Shown one piece after another: positions 25,499 to 35,308 of a DNA stretch of 64,000 bases. The notes below the pieces were generated by a model. It was given only the letters and a program-made list of their open reading frames with translations, was not told the DNA's origin and searched no databases. Position numbers and translations under genes: made by a program. The stretch is from Bacteroidales bacterium. Its GTDB lineage: Bacteria > Bacteroidota > Bacteroidia > Bacteroidales > UBA932. Location: contig SUYX01000005.1 in NCBI GenBank assembly GCA_015060225.1, positions 1 through 64,000 on the forward strand, read 5' to 3'. Within the stretch, counting starts at the first letter, position 1. Each line of letters begins with the position of its first letter.

Positions 25499-27262
25499 AT
25501 GAAAAATTTTCTGAAAACAACACTGGCAGTAATTATAGGTACTCTTATTGCTTTGTTCATCAGCTCTTTTGTGTTTTTTGGAATTATTGGGGCAATAGCT
25601 GCTGCAAGTGAAGACAACGGGCCTGCTGTACCGGCCAAAGCCATCCTGAGGGTGGATTTTTCACAACCGGTAACGGAATTGGGGCAGGAAGATGCCAAAG
25701 CTGCTTTCCAGAGCCTTAATTTCAGTTCTGCCAAACCGCTTGGCATTCTGAAGGCTGTAAAAGCCATCGAACATGCAGCAACAGACCCTTCAATCAAGTT
25801 CATATATTTAAATATCAATAGTATGAATATTGGAATGGCAAATCTTGAAGAGGTAAGGAACTCACTTGAAAATGCAAAGAAAGCAGGCAAAGCCATAATA
25901 ACATATGTAGACAATTTCTCACAAGGTTCATACTATCTTGCATCCATTTCAGACAAAATATACATGAATTCGGAAGGTTCTTCTGCAATGGTTGGTATTG
26001 GAAGCACAATGATGTTCTTCAAAGATCTGCTTGACAATCTGGGCATACAGGTGCAGCTTATAAGACACGGAAAATTCAAGGCTGCAGCAGAGCAGTTCAT
26101 AGCCTCCAACATAAGCAAGGAGAACTACGAACAGAACAAGGAGATGCTGGAATCTATCTGGGGAAGCTGGATTGAAGAGATTGGGGAAAGCCGCAATATT
26201 GAACCGGCAAAGTTGAATGCACTTGTAGATGACCTCAAGCTGTTCTCTGCAGAATCAATGGTTGAAAACGGTCTGGTAGACTCTCTGGTAAGCAGGGATG
26301 AGATGTCCACAATACTATGCAACCTGTTTGATGTGGAGGAAGACAAGGATCTCAAATTCATAAGCCTCAGCAAATATGCCGATGCAAGGGTAAAGCCTGA
26401 CCTCAGCGCCAAAGACAAGATTGCAGTCATTTATGCAGACGGAGAAATAACAATGGATGCAAGCGAAGGTCTCTCTGTAAAGAGATTCTACCCAATAATC
26501 AGGGAGGTAAGCCAAGACTCTACAATAAAGGGAGTTGTACTGAGAGTTAATTCTCCAGGTGGTGATGCCCAGGCCGCTGAAATCCTCAACAAGGAGATTC
26601 AGCTGATGAGGCTCAGCAAGCCTGTGGTGGTAAGCATGGGTGAGTATGCCGCATCGGGAGGATACTGGATTTCAGCAAACTCGGAGAAAATTTATGCCGA
26701 CAATACAACAATTACCGGCTCAATAGGTGTATTCAGCATGGCAATGAACTACGGCAAGGGATTGAAGAAACATCTGCATATAAATACCGCAAACATAGGT
26801 TCAAATGCCCACAGCAATATGATGAACGGCATAGATCCACTTGATGCCAAAGAGGTTGCCTTCATGCAGGGTATGGTGGAAGACATATACACAAAATTCA
26901 CAGACCTCGTTTCAAAAGGGAGGGATCTTCCTGTAGAGTATGTTGACCAGGTAGGACAAGGCAGGGTATGGACTGGAGCCGATGCACTTGAGAACAAACT
27001 TGTAGATGAAATAGGAGGTATCTCTGATGCTATAGGTTATGCTGCAATCTGCGCCAACCTTGATTCATACAGGCTTGTTGAATATCCTAAGGTCAAAACC
27101 TCCATAGAGCAGTTTATGGAACTGCTTGGCGGAGCAGAGGCAACTGTCAAGGCTGTTGCCAATCCTGAAGAGACAATAATGGACATCTACTCAAAAGCGC
27201 TTGAAGACGGAGAGTTCAAAGTTTATGCAAGACATCCGTTCTGCTACGAGTTCAGATATTAG
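25499..27262 (+). CDS. sppA: Signal peptide peptidase SppA, 67K type
   Basis: A 587-residue inner-membrane protease that degrades leftover signal peptides. One N-terminal helix (5-35) anchors two tandem S49 domains. The C-terminal half provides the nucleophile Ser386 in GEYAASGGYW; Lys194 in HGKFKAAAEQF aligns with the general-base lysine of E. coli SppA. Length and the double-domain layout fit the long form. It is monocistronic: its own promoter box upstream and a strong hairpin terminator downstream. Confidence 0.94.
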   Translation: MKNFLKTTLAVIIGTLIALFISSFVFFGIIGAIAAASEDNGPAVPAKAILRVDFSQPVTELGQEDAKAAFQSLNFSSAKPLGILKAVKAIEHAATDPSIKFIYLNINSMNIGMANLEEVRNSLENAKKAGKAIITYVDNFSQGSYYLASISDKIYMNSEGSSAMVGIGSTMMFFKDLLDNLGIQVQLIRHGKFKAAAEQFIASNISKENYEQNKEMLESIWGSWIEEIGESRNIEPAKLNALVDDLKLFSAESMVENGLVDSLVSRDEMSTILCNLFDVEEDKDLKFISLSKYADARVKPDLSAKDKIAVIYADGEITMDASEGLSVKRFYPIIREVSQDSTIKGVVLRVNSPGGDAQAAEILNKEIQLMRLSKPVVVSMGEYAASGGYWISANSEKIYADNTTITGSIGVFSMAMNYGKGLKKHLHINTANIGSNAHSNMMNGIDPLDAKEVAFMQGMVEDIYTKFTDLVSKGRDLPVEYVDQVGQGRVWTGADALENKLVDEIGGISDAIGYAAICANLDSYRLVEYPKVKTSIEQFMELLGGAEATVKAVANPEETIMDIYSKALEDGEFKVYARHPFCYEFRY

Positions 27263-27286
27263 AACAAAAGGATACATATCATAAAG

Positions 27287-27327
27287 ATCAGGGCTGCATC
27301 GCATATGCAATGCAGCCCTGATTTTTT
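27287..27327. terminator. Bidirectional terminator between sppA and infB
   Basis: ATCAGGGCTGCAT (27287-27299) pairs perfectly with ATGCAGCCCTGAT (27310-27322) and is followed by a T-run; the opposite strand also has several T after the stem. It can end both converging transcripts. Confidence 0.85.
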
Positions 27328-27345
27328 GCGCCATATCATGGACAA

Positions 27346-30153
27346 TTACAAGGTCCTCTTAATTTCCACAATCTGGTAAGCCTCAACAACGTCACCAACT
27401 TTGATATCGTTGTAGCCGTCTATGTTCAAACCGCAATCGTAGCCGCTTGCAACCTCCTTAACATCATCCTTAAACCTCTTAAGCGAACCGAGTACTCCGG
27501 TATAAACCACAATACCGTCGCGGATTACGCGCACTTTGGCATTTCTGGTAAGTTTGCCCTCCTTGACCATACAGCCGGCAATTGTACCGACCTTGGAAAT
27601 CTTGAAGGTCTCGCGAACCTCTGCAGTTGCAGTAACCTCCTCTTTCTCCTCAGGTGCAAGCATACCCTCAATACCGCTCTTGACCTCATTGATAGCATCA
27701 TAGATGACAGAATAAAGACGAATCTCAATCTCCTCATTATCCGCAAGTTTCCTGGCATTTGCAGATGGCCTTACCTGGAATCCTATAATGATGGCATTCG
27801 ATGCAGCAGCCAACAATACATCCGACTCTGAAATTGCACCTACAGCCTTGTGGATTACATTTACATGAATCTCCTCTGTTGAAAGTTTGATCAATGAATC
27901 TGACAATGCCTCAATTGAACCGTCCACATCTCCTTTGATGATAATATTGAGTTCCTGGAAGTTTCCAATTGCAATACGGCGTCCTATCTCTTCCAGGGTA
28001 ATATGTTTCTGTGTTCTCAAGCCCTGGATACGCAACAGCTGCTCCCTCTTGTTCGCAATATCTTTTGCCTCCTTCTCATCATCAAACACATTGAAGTTCT
28101 CACCCGCTGTAGGGGCACCGTTCAAACCTAGAATTGATACCGGTGTTGAAGGGCCGGCCTCTGTAACCTTCTGCCCGCGCTCGTTGAACATCGCCTTTAC
28201 CTTACCGGTATAGCAGCCGCTCAACATTACATCTCCCACGTGAAGCGTACCTGCCTGCACAAGTATTGTTGCAAGGTATCCCCTACCCTTATCCAATGAA
28301 GACTCAATAACAGAACCTACCGCCTTCTTGTTAGGGTTGGCCTTAAGTTCAAGCATATCTGCCTCAAGCAATACCTTCTCCAAAAGGTCATCAATGCCAA
28401 TACCCTGTTTTGCAGAGATTTCCTGGCACTGGTATTTTCCGCCCCAGTCCTCTACCAGAATATTCATCTGGGAAAGCTGCTCACGAATCTTGTCAGGGTT
28501 TGCCGCCGGCTTGTCTATCTTGTTGATTGCAAAAATCATAGGACATCCCGCAGCCTGTGCATGGCTGATTGCCTCCACGGTCTGTGGCATTATGGCATCA
28601 TCGGCTGCAACAATGATAATTGCAAGGTCTGTAACCTTTGCTCCACGGGCACGCATAGCTGTAAACGCCTCGTGGCCTGGTGTATCAAGGAATGTAATTC
28701 TCCTTCCGCTTGGAAGCTTCACATTGTATGCTCCAATATGTTGGGTAATTCCACCGGCCTCACCTGCAATTACATTTGCCTTACGGATATAGTCCAGGAG
28801 AGATGTCTTACCATGGTCCACATGTCCCATTACGGTAACAATCGGAGGTCTCTCCTCCATCATCTCAGGTGTATCAACATCATTCTCCTCCTCTATAGTT
28901 TCCTGAATCTCTGCTGTCACAAAGTCAATCTTGTATCCGAACTCCTCTGCAACAAGTACAAGCGCCTCCGCATCAAGTCTCTGGTTGATTGAAACCATAA
29001 GGCCCAAGTTCATACAAGCCTCTATAACTTTGATTACAGGAGTATTCATCATAGTTGAAAGCTCGTTTACAGTAACAAACTCAGTAACTTTGAGTACATT
29101 GCTGTTCATCTGCTCCAACTCTTCCTCCTCCATCATCCTCTGTACGTTCAACTCCCTCTTCTCTTTCCTGTATTTTGAGCCTTTGGTCTTGCCCTTGCCC
29201 TCTACCATCCTCTGGTAAGTCTCCTTAATCTGCTTCTGTACTGCATCCTCATCAATCTCAACCTTTATAGGCTTGAACTTGTCTTTCTTGTTCCCTTTTC
29301 CACCATTCTGGTTCTTGTTGTTCTGCTGATGCTTGTTGGCATTAGGTCCACCCTGGTGCTTGTTCTGGTTGTTGTGCCCACCACCCTGGTTCTGCTTGCC
29401 ATTGTTCTGTTTTGATTCCTTGGCAACATCAACCTTCTCGTTCTTCTTGTGTATCCTCTCCCTCTTTCCACCGTTCTTGTTGTCAGAAGGTTTCTTGTCA
29501 AATACACTCAAATCTATCTTGCCCTGGATTTTTGGACCTTCCAGAGTCTTCACTACGGTTGCTATGTGGACAGGTTCAGCCGGTTTCTCCGGTGCTGCCG
29601 CTTTAGGTGCCTTCTCCTGCTGCTGTGGTTTTACTGCTGGGGGAACAGATTTTTGCTCCGCTTTAGGGTTGTCGGGAGTCTTCTCCACAGGTTTGTTCTC
29701 TTTTTGCACTGCAGGCCCCTGCTTCGGCTGAGGTGCCGGTTGAGGTGTCTCCACCTTCTTTACCTCCTCCTTCTTCTCATCTTCCTTCTTTTCAGATTGC
29801 TGTTCATTCTTAGGCTTGTCAAGATCTATCTTGTACAGCACTTTAGGACCTTTCACCTCCTCAACAGAGGTTTTAATGAACAATTCCTTCTCAGGCAGGA
29901 TATCCTTCTCCACCTTTACATCTTTCTCGGTTATATCCTTTACCTTGATTGCAACCTTCTTCGATTCCTCCTTTACAATCTGCTCTTTCTTGAACTCCTT
30001 GGCCACAAGAGCATACTGCTCACCGGTAAGTTTTGCTCCCGGATTGGAATCAATGTTAATACCTTTCTTATGCAGGAACTCAACCAGGGTACCCATCCCT
30101 ATATTGAACTCTTTAAGCACTTTCCCAATTCTTATACTTTCGTTTGCTGTCAT
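27346..30153 (-). CDS. infB: Translation initiation factor IF-2
   Basis: The GTPase that delivers initiator tRNA to the ribosome. The 935-residue product has an N-terminal IF2_N helix domain, a long Lys/Glu and then Asn/Gln/Gly-rich low-complexity stretch (about 95-300), then the G domain with [24 protein letters not shown] and NKIDKP, two beta-barrel domains and the C-terminal fMet-tRNA-binding domain. It is the last gene of rimP-nusA-infB, the conserved translation/transcription operon. Confidence 0.97.
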   Translation of the reverse strand: MTANESIRIGKVLKEFNIGMGTLVEFLHKKGINIDSNPGAKLTGEQYALVAKEFKKEQIVKEESKKVAIKVKDITEKDVKVEKDILPEKELFIKTSVEEVKGPKVLYKIDLDKPKNEQQSEKKEDEKKEEVKKVETPQPAPQPKQGPAVQKENKPVEKTPDNPKAEQKSVPPAVKPQQQEKAPKAAAPEKPAEPVHIATVVKTLEGPKIQGKIDLSVFDKKPSDNKNGGKRERIHKKNEKVDVAKESKQNNGKQNQGGGHNNQNKHQGGPNANKHQQNNKNQNGGKGNKKDKFKPIKVEIDEDAVQKQIKETYQRMVEGKGKTKGSKYRKEKRELNVQRMMEEEELEQMNSNVLKVTEFVTVNELSTMMNTPVIKVIEACMNLGLMVSINQRLDAEALVLVAEEFGYKIDFVTAEIQETIEEENDVDTPEMMEERPPIVTVMGHVDHGKTSLLDYIRKANVIAGEAGGITQHIGAYNVKLPSGRRITFLDTPGHEAFTAMRARGAKVTDLAIIIVAADDAIMPQTVEAISHAQAAGCPMIFAINKIDKPAANPDKIREQLSQMNILVEDWGGKYQCQEISAKQGIGIDDLLEKVLLEADMLELKANPNKKAVGSVIESSLDKGRGYLATILVQAGTLHVGDVMLSGCYTGKVKAMFNERGQKVTEAGPSTPVSILGLNGAPTAGENFNVFDDEKEAKDIANKREQLLRIQGLRTQKHITLEEIGRRIAIGNFQELNIIIKGDVDGSIEALSDSLIKLSTEEIHVNVIHKAVGAISESDVLLAAASNAIIIGFQVRPSANARKLADNEEIEIRLYSVIYDAINEVKSGIEGMLAPEEKEEVTATAEVRETFKISKVGTIAGCMVKEGKLTRNAKVRVIRDGIVVYTGVLGSLKRFKDDVKEVASGYDCGLNIDGYNDIKVGDVVEAYQIVEIKRTL

Positions 30154-30195
30154 ATTATATCCCCCATTTTAATTCAACTCTAATTTAACTCAATC

Positions 30196-31422
30196 TTAGT
30201 CCTCAAACTCAGATTTAAGGATGTTCTGTACCTCAATAACTGTCTCCTCCTCCAAATCTGCACGTTTTACAATATCCTGTACAGACAGAGCAAGTACACT
30301 CTTGGCAGTATCACATCCTATACCCTTGAGGGCATCAATTATCCACTGGTCAATCTCGTCATTGAACTCGCTCAACAATACATCCTCTTCCTCCTCATCA
30401 AGTTCTCTGAATACCTCTATCTCCTGTCCTACAAGCATACTTGCAAGCTTGATGTTGCTACCGTTCTTTCCAATTGCCAGAGATACCTCACTTGGTTTCA
30501 GCCATACGCTTATGTGCCCCTCCTCAACTTTGATTGAAGAGATCTTTGCAGGACTCAATGCCCTCTGCACAAGAAGCTGTGTGTTTGAAGTCCAGTTGAT
30601 GATATCAATGTTCTCATTCTTGAGTTCCCTTACAATACCGTGGATACGCGAACCTTTTACACCTACACAAGCACCTACAGGATCTATTCTGTCATCATAT
30701 GACTCAACAGCCACCTTAGCCCTCTCACCAGGAATGCGCACAATCTTCTTTATTGTAATGAGACCGTCAAAAATCTCAGGAACCTCCTGCTCAAACAGCC
30801 TCTCCAGGAACATTGGAGCAGTTCTTGAAAGGATAATCACAGGGTTGTTGTTCTTCATCTCAACCTTTGAAATCACAGCCCTTACAGACTCACCCTTGCG
30901 GAAAAAGTCAGAAGGAATCTGCTCAGATTTTGGCAAAAGCAGCTCGTTACCATCCTCATCAAGGACAAGCACCTCCTTCTTCCATGCCTGGTAAACCTCA
31001 CCAACCATAACCTCACCTATTCTGTCCCTGTAGGCATTGTAAAGGTTTGCCTTCTCAATATCCATGATTCTTCCCGACAAATTCTGTCTCAGGTTAAGAA
31101 TACCCCTTCTGCCGAAACTTGCAAGTTTCACCTCTTCAGTAAACTCCTCACCAATTTCATATGAGCTGTCAATCTTGTCAACCTCCTCTTTTGAAATTTC
31201 GGTATTGGGATCCTCAACTGTCTCAACTACAGTTCTGTTCCTCCAAATCTCAAAATCTCCTTTATCAATATTGATGATAATGTCAAAATTGTCGGCAGTG
31301 CCGTACATTTTTGCAAGCTGGGTGCGGAAAATATCCTCCAACACGCTCATCATTGTTGGGCGATCGATGTTTTTAAGCTCTTTAAATTCAGCAAATGTGC
31401 TAATCAAATTAAGACCTTCCAT
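30196..31422 (-). CDS. nusA: Transcription termination/antitermination factor NusA
   Basis: A 408-residue RNA-polymerase-binding factor. The ATG at 31422 (MEGLNLISTFAEFKE) is preferred to the track's upstream start, which lies inside rimP. N-terminal polymerase-binding domain, S1 domain (GRIMDIEKANLYNAYRDRIGEVM), and two KH domains (GACVGVKGSRI, LAIGKNGSNIKLA) are complete; the acidic C terminus (DEEEEDVLL and one HhH-like repeat) matches Bacteroidota forms. Middle gene of rimP-nusA-infB. Confidence 0.96.
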   Translation of the reverse strand: MEGLNLISTFAEFKELKNIDRPTMMSVLEDIFRTQLAKMYGTADNFDIIINIDKGDFEIWRNRTVVETVEDPNTEISKEEVDKIDSSYEIGEEFTEEVKLASFGRRGILNLRQNLSGRIMDIEKANLYNAYRDRIGEVMVGEVYQAWKKEVLVLDEDGNELLLPKSEQIPSDFFRKGESVRAVISKVEMKNNNPVIILSRTAPMFLERLFEQEVPEIFDGLITIKKIVRIPGERAKVAVESYDDRIDPVGACVGVKGSRIHGIVRELKNENIDIINWTSNTQLLVQRALSPAKISSIKVEEGHISVWLKPSEVSLAIGKNGSNIKLASMLVGQEIEVFRELDEEEEDVLLSEFNDEIDQWIIDALKGIGCDTAKSVLALSVQDIVKRADLEEETVIEVQNILKSEFED

Positions 31423-31448
31423 TTTATATGTTTTTATTTTATACGTTT

Positions 31449-31925
31449 TTACTTGAATTTTATAACCGGCTTGCACGATTTTATGCCGTCATATGAAAAC
31501 ATGGTTACGGTATCCTGCTGCACCTTCTTCTTGCTTCCCTCAACTTTCACCATTTTGCTCACCGTAACTTCAAATCCCTCCTCATTTGCACTTGAAAGAA
31601 TACCCTTCATTTTTCCTCCACCCTTCACAACCACTTCCACTTCATTCCCGATAAATTTCCGGTACTGCTGGAGCACCTTGAAAGGCTGGTCAAGCCCCGC
31701 CGAAGTAACTGTGAGCGAATAGTCCTCCACATCCCTGTCAAAAACACCTGACACAATATGGTCTATATCCACACAATTCTCAATTTTTACATCACCCTCA
31801 CTGCTCTCCACAGCAATTGTGATGTCATTGTCCTTTGATATCTCAATATCAACCAGAAAGAGACCTTTCTCCGTCAAATATCCGGCTATAACGCCGCTCA
31901 ATGCTTCTGCTGTAATCATAATCAT
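31449..31925 (-). CDS. rimP: Ribosome maturation factor RimP
   Basis: A 158-residue protein that helps assemble the 30S subunit. The two-domain RimP pattern is visible: [15 protein letters not shown] followed by [29 protein letters not shown], then an SH3-like C-terminal domain. First gene of the rimP-nusA-infB operon; a GC-rich inverted repeat lies 14 bases upstream of its start. MIM at the start leaves two possible ATG codons. Confidence 0.93.
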   Translation of the reverse strand: MIMITAEALSGVIAGYLTEKGLFLVDIEISKDNDITIAVESSEGDVKIENCVDIDHIVSGVFDRDVEDYSLTVTSAGLDQPFKVLQQYRKFIGNEVEVVVKGGGKMKGILSSANEEGFEVTVSKMVKVEGSKKKVQQDTVTMFSYDGIKSCKPVIKFK

Positions 31926-31939
31926 TCAAATATGACAAA

Positions 31940-31961
31940 GGGCAACCGCGCGCGGTCACCC
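31940..31961 (-). promoter_or_regulatory. GC-rich hairpin in the rimP leader
   Basis: GGGCAACCGCG and CGCGGTCACCC form an inverted repeat with a two-base internal mismatch, far more GC-rich than its surroundings and only 14 bases upstream of the rimP ATG. On the minus strand the arm is followed by CCCTTTG, a weak terminator-like tail. It could act as an attenuator or translational control element for rimP-nusA-infB. Confidence 0.4.
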
Positions 31962-32033
31962 TCAAGCCTTTCTTTACAACTGCAAAGGAACAAAAAATCT
32001 TGTATAAAAACAAATTATCTCATAAATTATTAT

Positions 32034-32041
32034 TATTTTTG
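32034..32041 (+). promoter_or_regulatory. -7 box TATTTTTG of the lipid A operon
   Basis: TATTTTTG fits TAnnTTTG and lies 16 bases before the lpxD start at 32058. No -33 TTG at the normal distance. Confidence 0.4.
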
Positions 32042-32057
32042 CTCTGTTATACAGAGA

Positions 32058-33056
32058 ATGACACTTATGGAAGTTACAGCTGAAGTAATCGCACAACATT
32101 TCAATGGAGAAATTATTGGAGACCCTACAGTAAAGGTCTCTTCTGTGGCAAAAATTGAGCAGGGAAAACCGGGGAACGTCTGTTTCCTTGCCAATCCCAA
32201 ATATGAACAGCACCTTTACACATGCAAGGCAAGTGTAATAATCATAAACAGAACATTCAAGCCAAAGGAGCCTGTTGCCCCTACCCTTATCCTTGTAGAC
32301 AACGCCTACGAGGCTGTGGCATCGTTGCTTGATCTTCTGAACACCCTCAAGAAAGCGAAGAAGAGCGGCCGTGCTTGGAGTTCAAAATGCGCATGGAGCG
32401 CCAAGTTGGGAAAAGGTGTATGGTTGGGAGACTTCTCTTTTGTCGGGAAGAAGAGCAGGATTGGAAAGGATACCCAGATTTACCCTCAGGTATATATAGG
32501 CAACGATGTTACCATTGGCGAGAACTGTACCCTCTACCCGGGAGTAAAGATTTATGACGGGTGCAAAATTGGAGACAACTGTATCCTTCATGCAAACGTG
32601 GTGGTTGGATCTGACGGATTCGGATTTGCCCCAAAGGAGGACGGTTCATATAAGAAAATTCCACAGACAGGTATAGTTACAATTGAAGATGATGTTGAGA
32701 TTGGTGCAAATACCGTTGTGGACAGGGCCACTATGGGAACTACCCTCATAAAGAAGGGTGTAAAATTGGACAACCTCATACAGGTGGCTCACAATGTGGA
32801 GATTGGCGAACACACGGTAATGGCGGCACAGACCGGAGTTGCAGGCTCGACAAAAATTGGTGCAAAATGTATTATAGGTGGCCAGGTAGGCTTTGCAGGA
32901 CACCTCACTATCCATGACAGGACAAGCATAGGTGCACAGGCAGGTATTCTGGGCAACACCAAGAAAGAGGGGGAAACATTGATGGGAAGCCCGGCTTTTG
33001 ACTACAAACAGTATCTCAAGTGTTACGCCCTGTTTAGGAAACTACCGAACAAATAA
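32058..33056 (+). CDS. lpxD: UDP-3-O-acyl-glucosamine N-acyltransferase LpxD
   Basis: Adds the second hydroxyacyl chain in lipid A synthesis. The 332-residue product starts [21 protein letters not shown] 32058 or 32067 are both possible, whereas the track start at 31932 lies in the non-coding leader. The uridine-binding N domain is followed by about ten left-handed beta-helix hexapeptide turns, including the catalytic histidine region [16 protein letters not shown]. First gene of lpxD-lpxC-fabZ-lpxA. Confidence 0.95.
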   Translation: MTLMEVTAEVIAQHFNGEIIGDPTVKVSSVAKIEQGKPGNVCFLANPKYEQHLYTCKASVIIINRTFKPKEPVAPTLILVDNAYEAVASLLDLLNTLKKAKKSGRAWSSKCAWSAKLGKGVWLGDFSFVGKKSRIGKDTQIYPQVYIGNDVTIGENCTLYPGVKIYDGCKIGDNCILHANVVVGSDGFGFAPKEDGSYKKIPQTGIVTIEDDVEIGANTVVDRATMGTTLIKKGVKLDNLIQVAHNVEIGEHTVMAAQTGVAGSTKIGAKCIIGGQVGFAGHLTIHDRTSIGAQAGILGNTKKEGETLMGSPAFDYKQYLKCYALFRKLPNK

Positions 33057-33095
33057 CTATATTTGTATTTTGAACCTAATACCTCAAACACATAT

Positions 33096-34007
33096 ATGAA
33101 CAACAAACAACACACGCTGAAGTGCAAATATACATTCCAAGGGAAAGGACTCCATACCGGCAGGAACGTTACAATGGTTCTGGAGCCTGCACCGGCTGAC
33201 CATGGAATAAAGTTCAAAAGGGTTGACCTTGGTGAAGATGCTGTTATAGATGCCCTTGTGGATTATGTTACAACCACAGCCAGAGGAACTACACTGGAAA
33301 AGGGAGATGTGAAAATCTCCACCCTTGAGCACCTTATGGCAACTTTCAACGGACTTGGTATAGACAACGCCCTCGTATCTATGGATGCCCAGGAGGTGCC
33401 TATTCTCGACGGCAGTGCAAAACCGTATGTGGAAGCCATATGCAAGGACGGCCTTGTAGAGCAGGATGCTCCAAGGAAATATCTTGAACTGAAGGACAAG
33501 ATTGTTTACAGGAACGAGAAAACAGGTTCTGAGATTATCATAATGCCTGATGACCATTTTTCAGTTGACCTCATGATTGACTATAACTCAAAGGTCCTTG
33601 GCAACCAATATGCAAGATTGGATGAAACCACAGATTTTGCAAAGGACATTGCCCCATGCAGAACTTTCGTATTCTTCCACGAGCTTGAACCCCTTTTCAA
33701 GAACAACCTCATTAAAGGAGGCGACCTTGACAACGCCATTGTGATTGTTGAGCATCCGGTACCACAGGAGGAGCTTGACCGTCTTGCAGGAGTATTCAAC
33801 ACCACATCCCTGGAGAGGGCTCCGGAAGGATATCTCAACCATCTGGAACTCAGATTTTCAAATGAGTGCGCAAGGCACAAGCTGCTTGATATAATGGGAG
33901 ACTTTGCCCTTATAGGCGCCCCTCTTAAGGCAAAAGTAATAGGATATAAAACCGGACACGGTATAAATACACAATTGGCTAAAATCATTAAAGAATATGG
34001 AAAATAA
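33096..34007 (+). CDS. lpxC: UDP-3-O-acyl-GlcNAc deacetylase LpxC (unfused)
   Basis: The zinc deacetylase that commits the cell to lipid A synthesis. 303 residues from the ATG at 33096 (MNNKQHTLKCKYTFQGKGLH). Zinc ligands are in STLEHLMATF and RHKLLDIMGD, with the substrate loop GLHTGRNVTM near the start. In Bacteroidota LpxC is normally fused to FabZ in one polypeptide of about 460 residues. Here the frame ends with TAA 34005-34007, exactly where the linker to FabZ would begin, and the fabZ frame starts 11 bases earlier. Confidence 0.95.
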   Translation: MNNKQHTLKCKYTFQGKGLHTGRNVTMVLEPAPADHGIKFKRVDLGEDAVIDALVDYVTTTARGTTLEKGDVKISTLEHLMATFNGLGIDNALVSMDAQEVPILDGSAKPYVEAICKDGLVEQDAPRKYLELKDKIVYRNEKTGSEIIIMPDDHFSVDLMIDYNSKVLGNQYARLDETTDFAKDIAPCRTFVFFHELEPLFKNNLIKGGDLDNAIVIVEHPVPQEELDRLAGVFNTTSLERAPEGYLNHLELRFSNECARHKLLDIMGDFALIGAPLKAKVIGYKTGHGINTQLAKIIKEYGK

Positions 34008-34476
34008 TGTACCAAAATACGATCCCAATGCGGCACCGGTACTTGATGTAAACGGGATAAAGAAACTTCTTCCCCACCGTCCTCCATTTTTGATGGTTGA
34101 CAGAATTACAGAAATAGGAGAAGATTATGTAATAGGTATAAAGACAATAGGTGTAAACGAAGGGTTCTTCCAGGGACATTTCCCTCAGGAACCTGTGATG
34201 CCTGGTGTACTCATTGTTGAGGCTATGGCTCAGGTTGGAGGAATTCTGGTACTTACCAGTGTTGACGAGCCTGAAAAATACTCAACCTATTTTGCAAAAA
34301 TAGACAATACAAAATTCAGGAGGAAAGTGATTCCTGGAGATGTTCTGGTATTCAGGCTAAAGATTACCCAACCGCTCAGAAGGTCCATTGTGTGCATGCA
34401 CGGAGAGGCATATGTAGGGGACACTCTGGTATGTGAGAGCGATATGGTAGCACAAGTAATTAAAAATAAGGAATAA
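33997..34476 (+). CDS. fabZ: 3-hydroxyacyl-ACP dehydratase FabZ
   Basis: A 159-residue hot-dog-fold dehydratase for fatty acid and lipid A precursors. The start resembles the linker of fused LpxC-FabZ proteins (PKYDPNAAPVLDVNGI), then LLPHRPPFLMVDRI and the active-site GHFPQEPVMPGVLIVEAMAQ with its His and Glu. ATG 33997 overlaps lpxC by 11 bases in the +1 frame, with only a weak upstream purine tract, so translation likely depends on ribosomes finishing lpxC. A one-base deletion near 34005 would restore the fused form. Confidence 0.94.
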   Translation: MENNVPKYDPNAAPVLDVNGIKKLLPHRPPFLMVDRITEIGEDYVIGIKTIGVNEGFFQGHFPQEPVMPGVLIVEAMAQVGGILVLTSVDEPEKYSTYFAKIDNTKFRRKVIPGDVLVFRLKITQPLRRSIVCMHGEAYVGDTLVCESDMVAQVIKNKE

Positions 34477-34497
34477 CAACACATTTAAAAAGTATAT

Positions 34498-35292
34498 ATG
34501 GAAAGTTCTTTTGTTCATCCTAATGCCAAGATTGGTGCTAACGTAAAGATTCATCCATTCTGCTACATTGCAGAGAATGTAGAAATCGGAGACAACTGTG
34601 AGATTGGGCCCAACGCCACAATTTATGACTATGTAAAGATGGGCAACAACTGTAGGGTGTTTCCTGGTGCAGTTGTAGGAGCCATTCCACAAGACCTTAA
34701 ATTTGAGGACGAGATATCATACGTTGAAATAGGCAACAATGTAACCATCAGGGAGTGCGCCACCATCAACCGCGGTACTGCTGCCAGCGGCAAGGGAAAG
34801 ACAATTGTAGGGAACAATACCCTCATCATGTCATACGCACATGTAGCCCATGACTGTGAGGTTGGAAACAATTGTATCCTTGTAAGCTATGTAGGAATAG
34901 CAGGTGAGACCAAAGTTGACGACTGGGCAATCATAGGAGGTGCATCTGCAGCCCACCAGTTCTCAAATATTGGAGCACATGCAATGGTTGCAGGCGGTTC
35001 CCGCATAGGTAAAGATGTTCCACCATATGCAATGGCTGGCAAACTACCTCTTTCATACTGTGGAATAAATATAGTAGGATTGCGCAGAAGGGGCTTTACA
35101 GTTGAACAGATTGAGAGAATCAAGGAGATCTACAAGACAATCTACATGAGCGGTCTGAATGTTTCAGCTGCCTGCAAGAAAGTTGAAGAGGAGTTTGAGG
35201 AGAGTGTTGAGAAGAGGACAATCCTTGATTTCATTGCACGCTCAAAGAGGGGCATCATCAGATACAACCCTAAAGCTGTAGCAGACGAATAA
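34498..35292 (+). CDS. lpxA: UDP-N-acetylglucosamine O-acyltransferase LpxA
   Basis: The first acyltransferase of lipid A synthesis, 264 residues. Hexapeptide repeats (IGANVKIHPFCYIAENVEIGDNC) form the left-handed helix; the catalytic histidine lies in YAHVAHDCEVGNN, and AHQFSNIGAHAMVAGGSRI with the C-terminal helical domain (GLRRRGFTVEQIERIKEIYK) is typical. Fourth gene of the operon. Confidence 0.96.
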   Translation: MESSFVHPNAKIGANVKIHPFCYIAENVEIGDNCEIGPNATIYDYVKMGNNCRVFPGAVVGAIPQDLKFEDEISYVEIGNNVTIRECATINRGTAASGKGKTIVGNNTLIMSYAHVAHDCEVGNNCILVSYVGIAGETKVDDWAIIGGASAAHQFSNIGAHAMVAGGSRIGKDVPPYAMAGKLPLSYCGINIVGLRRRGFTVEQIERIKEIYKTIYMSGLNVSAACKKVEEEFEESVEKRTILDFIARSKRGIIRYNPKAVADE

Positions 35293-35308
35293 CAAGATCT
35301 TTTTTAAA

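Noticed and set aside
29265-29507. 80-residue minus-strand ORF in the infB low-complexity region
   Set aside because: Frame-shifted reading of the Asn/Gln-rich segment producing Arg/Thr repeats.
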